From Zelopaecilomyces penicillatus (Eukaryota > Ascomycota > Sordariomycetes > Hypocreales > Pseudodiploosporaceae), in the NCBI GenBank assembly GCA_005765155.1, contig VCCP01000002.1:5828001-5892000 (forward strand): a stretch of 64,000 bases of DNA, written 5' to 3'. Made by a program: the position numbers and the translations under genes. Each line of letters starts with the position of its first letter. The stretch's first letter is position 1. The notes beneath the pieces are model-generated. The model worked only from the letters and a program-made list of their open reading frames with translations, was not told where the DNA came from and ran no database searches. Below are positions 59,770-64,000 of the stretch, in pieces.

Positions 59770-62700
59770 TGTTTCGTATATGAAGCTGTGTAATAATAAA
59801 GGGATATTCGTCGTTCGAGTATGAGAAGTTCAACGATGTACTTTTTTCTTTTTATGGTTGATTCCTTGGTTCCAGACCAATGAACGAATGAATATTCAAG
59901 GCGAAGTGAACTGAAAAAAAGACGGCGTCACAGACACACGGGAGAATGAAGAGAAAAGGAGTGAACGAATGTGAACCAAACACACTACCAACGTCGACAC
60001 GGAAAAGGAATGAAGAGGACTTGGGAGCAAAAGAAGAAGAGCCTGATAAAGAGAGTGGAAGAGCCGTCAAGATAAGTTTTATGAGACGCACGAACAGACG
60101 CTATAATGCGAACATGGGGTGAGAAATGAAGACGAAACATGATATCGGAAAGGCGGCAAGGGGTTGCTCATGGAGCGGAGTTCGGTGGCTGCTCTAGCCA
60201 GGAACACACGCGGGGCGCATTCCGGATTCATCAGGAATTGCAACTGCACCAAGTTCCAAGCCTCCTGGCAGGGCAGATTGGCCCAGCCATGAGGGCGTTT
60301 GCGCGCCCACAGGACTGGCAAGGAGGGAGGGAGGAGGGGGGTGGGCACGAACGGGTGCAGAAGCGTCAAACCGAGAAAGCAACAGCTTTATCGAGCGGCC
60401 CAGGTTGAAGAACAGACGTACATTCATGCGAACTACGCATTAGCGTTGTCTGAAGACGTGCGATATGAGACGACTTGTCAACCATCCTGGTTAGTGGTGG
60501 TCAAGTTCCCGGCGTGCGGTTGTGCGGAGCAAATCTCAAGCTCGTATTTTGTCATCTTGCTTGGTGTGTGAGCACGAGGCTGGGACTGGGCTCCGGGACA
60601 GCCTTCTCGCATAGATGGCGCAAGTGGCAAGGGTGGCAGGTACAGCATCGCGAGAGAGCGAGAGATCAAGCATAGGGGCTGTGTGGGTCACGGAGTGTGG
60701 CGGCTGGAGGCTAAATGTGCCATATTGAAGCCCGGCGATGCCATCGCGAACGTTGGATGTCGGAGGTTGAGGTGTGAACGGACTCTGGCGGGCAATTTTG
60801 CAGCCCCCATCGTCTCAGGACGGGCGGGGCTGCCCCCTCTCCCCGTTGCCGGTTCTGGCCAACCGAACCAATGAGAGGCGCTGCCGCACCAGGCAGAGAC
60901 CGCCAAACGGTCCCTATGCATCTCCTTGATCCCCTGTAGGACCCCTTGTAGAACCCCTGTACGGTCCCTGTACGGGCCCCCGTCAGCGTGTCCTGCACGG
61001 CACCTTGACGTTTCGGCCCCGTAGTCATGAAGCGCCTCCGGGATCCTAGATTCAAGCGTCCGTTGTTTGAGCGACCCGATGGGATGCACACCTGTTTGCT
61101 CGCGTGCCAGTTTAGGTAGGTAGGTAGTAGAGGCAGGATCAGAAAGAGCACTGCAGTAGCCTGCGGTTTGGTGATGTGGAATCAAGCGCTTCGCCTGACA
61201 GCACTCAATCAATTGTGAACGCAGAGTTGTGGAATCATTTGAAGCAGCCATGCACATGCAAACAATTGCTGAATCGGGAGGGTGTTGTGATGCTGTTTCA
61301 ACGCCTTTAGCGGCCAAGCGTATGGATGGAACATTGTTCTTGGTAGATGGCCAATGTGGCTTATAGTACCTACCTACTAGTATCTACACAACTACCTTTC
61401 TTGGGTAATAGCCCAGGCCGTCTTAGTCGTACCTATCTGGGAGCGTATAGCATTGTCACCAAACAGCTCGTGAGTTAGAAAGAGTGCATTACCAGAGACA
61501 TCTTGGGTTGCAACATCTCAGGTAAGTGGTAAACAGCTCGTAAACTGCCTTAGACCGATCTATCGCGGTTTCATTGAGCAACGAGTGGAGACACCAACGC
61601 AGCATATCTTCGTGGCGGGCAACCACTGGTTCCGTCCCATCCTCAAAATGCTTGAAACCACATAACAGAACCTCGCGAAAAATATGCAAACGGCATTAAT
61701 AGTTCAATCACATGCTGCAAGATTAGACGGAGCTGTTGAGCAATCAATCTCCATTTGCATCTTCAAGATTTTATGCCTCACCAATGGAGTGCTCAAAACA
61801 CTCTAGGTTTTGCGAGGTTAACACAATGGAGAATCTCATGATGAGTGTGCTTCAAAGAGCTCTGACTGTACATCTTGATTCCATTTCCTAATAGCAAAGC
61901 ATTGAATGACGAGCTTATGATCTAGACGGCTATACTTGTAGCCGGTTTTGTATCACTGGGTATAATACTAAGATCTTCATATGATGTATACCTTACACTA
62001 CCTTAAGCTGGGTAGCAGCCTGGCAGATAAAGTGACAACTTGGCTAGGAATGTCACGATTAAAGCTCGGATTAGTATGGTCGATTATACGCGGAAACTAT
62101 GGCAACTAAGTGCACTTGGGTTACGTTCAATCATACATCGCAGTCTCACAAGCAGCCAGCAGGCTAGCCAGTTACTCTATCTAGTGCTAATTCAGCAACC
62201 GTCCATAGGTACCCCACAAGTTGAATCTGCACGGCCGTCACTTGCTAAACCAACAGTGCTCTCTCTCGTCGCCAAGGTAGTGGTGAACATGGCCCATACG
62301 AGCTTTCAATACCACCCACCTAACGACAACAACTACCTAACTAAGTCCATAACAGATGATAATCGCCAGCTCAGAGCCTTGCTTCGTGAATCCTTCGAAA
62401 TTCCGTCTCAGGTGTTCTTACAGATATGTTCGCCAAGTTTACAACTCTAAGATTCAATTATCCTCCTCCCTCAAAGGGAAACCTTTCATCCCTTCTTTGT
62501 TCCCACCCACCGGAACAGCCGCATCTCAGGCGCAGCCCGATCCGTCACCACATCCGCTTCTTGGGGCCAAACCAATCTCAGTTAGGTTTCCCCCACCCCT
62601 CACGATGCCCCTGATATTTCAGACATTCCGGTACCTTAGGTACTGTAGGCAGTCCAGATACAGGTGATGCCGTAACTTTCCGTATTCCCAGCGTCCATGA

Positions 62701-64000
62701 CGCAGCCACAAGCACGCAAACAAAACCTACCAGCATTGAAGCATTGCAGCCACTTGAGGCTATTGCCATTGCGCCCCCCATACTGCGATGTGAAAACTGA
62801 CGACTTCAGATGACAGTTTATGGTCCGCTGACAGTATCCAAGTCTTGGAAAGCACTCCAATGTAAATCTGGCAATGGCCCCGGCGCTCTAGCGTCGCTCG
62901 GTCGCAAAAGCCTCATTATCAGGCCACGCAATTGAATAAGTTTGCTAATAAGCCACATTGTAATTACAACTTTCGAGCATCTTCACGAACCCTCGTGTTG
63001 ACTTGCTCGAGCGGTAATTGAGTGGTAATTAAACAAGATTCCCATACCAGCCCGGCCAACAACTATATGGGTACACACTGTAGTATAAGGACGGACAGCG
63101 CAAGTTTAGGGCTGTTGGGGGTTGACCCACTGGTTCACGGGACACTATGCACCTTTGACACCACCATGAGAATATCTCGTCGAGCGCACGGCAACCAACA
63201 GCATGAACACAGTCAAACTCATCTGCTCAGCCTACAGCCTGTAGTATATGCGTTTTCTTCCAGTGTGCTCTTAACCAGATTTCCCACATCGCTTTTGCCA
63301 CGGAGATCGAAATCCGACAACCTTCTAGGATAGAGTCTAGGATGGATTTAGTGGCTGGCTCAAAATTGGCCAAAGCGGAACGGCGCTCAACAATTTGGAT
63401 GAAATTTGGATAAACGTCAAGTTTCCCATAAAATTCACCTCCCTTCGCTTATCCCTACATTGTCCCGGCGGAAACCTCTTTTTGGATTCCTTTTCTTGGT
63501 CTTTTGTAACAGGAGAAGGCACCCCGCCCATGTTAGCGGGCTCCCATGGATAGAGTAGCATCCACAATGCCCGTACTTGGACAGTGGATCCCCCAACGCT
63601 GTTTTAGGATACCCTAGTGAAACGAAATAGGCTGAAACCGCCCAACTGGCGACATTATCTGTTTGGGCCACAGCCGGCTCAGAGTATCATCGACACGACC
63701 TTTCATGTCTCATGGACGTCATTGTTTGCTTTGCGTTCTCGTCCCATGTTGCAAACAACCTAACCTAAACTAAAACTCGGATCAGTTCGATTAGCTTATT
63801 TCCGACCGAAAGCCGATACTGTGGATAATCATCAGATTACAGGTAGTCAAGTTCATTCTCCACCCTCATTCATCTCGGTCGTCCTCCTACAGGGCTGTGC
63901 CAAGATGCCCAGAGAATAGTAGAGCAACGTTGGCATGTCATATATTGTTTCCCATATTGAAGTATTGTCCTTCATCCGAACCACATCGTCGTACATGTTT
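59770..64000. other. Right-end intergenic region
   Basis: 4.2 kb up to the window edge with no supported gene. It includes the promoter and leader of the secreted protein (59770-60120). A degenerate repeat containing CCTGTACGG-type words lies at 60932-60978, and a TACCTTAGGTA word at 62632-62642. A 66-codon ATG frame on the minus strand (61689-61489) looks protein-like but lacks neighbours. A gene may begin beyond 64000. Confidence 0.5.
60932..60978. repeat. Degenerate tandem repeat of CCCTGTA(C/G)GG words
   Basis: Four related copies of CC(C/T)TGTA followed by G or C-rich bases at 13-16 base spacing. Noncoding. Confidence 0.6.

Overview
The window reads as nuclear DNA of a filamentous ascomycete (Pezizomycotina), most likely a sordariomycete of hypocrealean type. 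The evidence is the gene architecture: short introns of about 50-240 bp with GTRNGT donors and CTAAC/CTAAT branch points, very short first exons, pyrimidine-rich leaders, and long AT/GC-balanced intergenic spacers with microsatellites. The gene set fits too: a CCG-type tetraspanin, an Msc7-type membrane aldehyde dehydrogenase, a dynein roadblock chain and small secreted proteins. The order is inferred from remembered families, not from a database search.

Seventeen protein-coding genes can be supported, and most needed intron modelling because no single open frame carries them. Left third (1-22 kb): Ctr copper transporter (4502-5177 +), Mcm1-type MADS factor (7775-8836 -), tetraspanin (14301-15166 +), NIPA-like Mg transporter (16012-17681 -), V-ATPase subunit E (18756-19599 +), and a CANIN/Nse6-like genome-stability protein (19921-21853 -). 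Middle (22-46 kb): Dnf-type P4 flippase (26677-31412 +), Msc7 (32455-34451 +), DEAD-box RNA helicase (34974-36975 -), Ipi1 ribosome-biogenesis factor (38500-39640 -), dynein roadblock light chain (40052-40612 +), and a large unrecognised protein (43080-45832 +). Right third (46-64 kb): RNase T2 (48144-49022 +), the ER PAT-complex subunit Asterix (50096-51010 +), a 54-residue secreted peptide (52360-52698 +), an unrecognised 424-residue protein with an ADP-ribosyltransferase-like look (53638-54912 +), and a secreted Gly/Asn-rich, collagen-like-repeat protein (57768-59769 -).

The genes are mostly housekeeping and do not form an operon or a biosynthetic cluster. Three pairs are divergent and may share promoter DNA (NIPA/Vma4, CANIN/flippase, Ipi1/roadblock). 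Several act in the endomembrane system (Vma4, Dnf flippase, Msc7, Asterix, tetraspanin) or in ribosome/RNA metabolism (DEAD-box helicase, Ipi1). The right third is more accessory in character: three of five genes encode secreted proteins, one unknown gene is flanked by an inverted 12-bp sequence and a 10-bp tandem repeat, and a 2.2 kb stretch has almost no open frames.

No tRNA, rRNA, CRISPR array or intact transposon was recognised. The candidates most worth a second look are the 53.4-55 kb locus, the collagen-like repeat protein, the spliced 5' leader of the helicase with its GA microsatellite, a possible relic membrane reading frame at 5936-6184, and dispersed intergenic words (TACGGAGTAC, TACCTAAGGTA).
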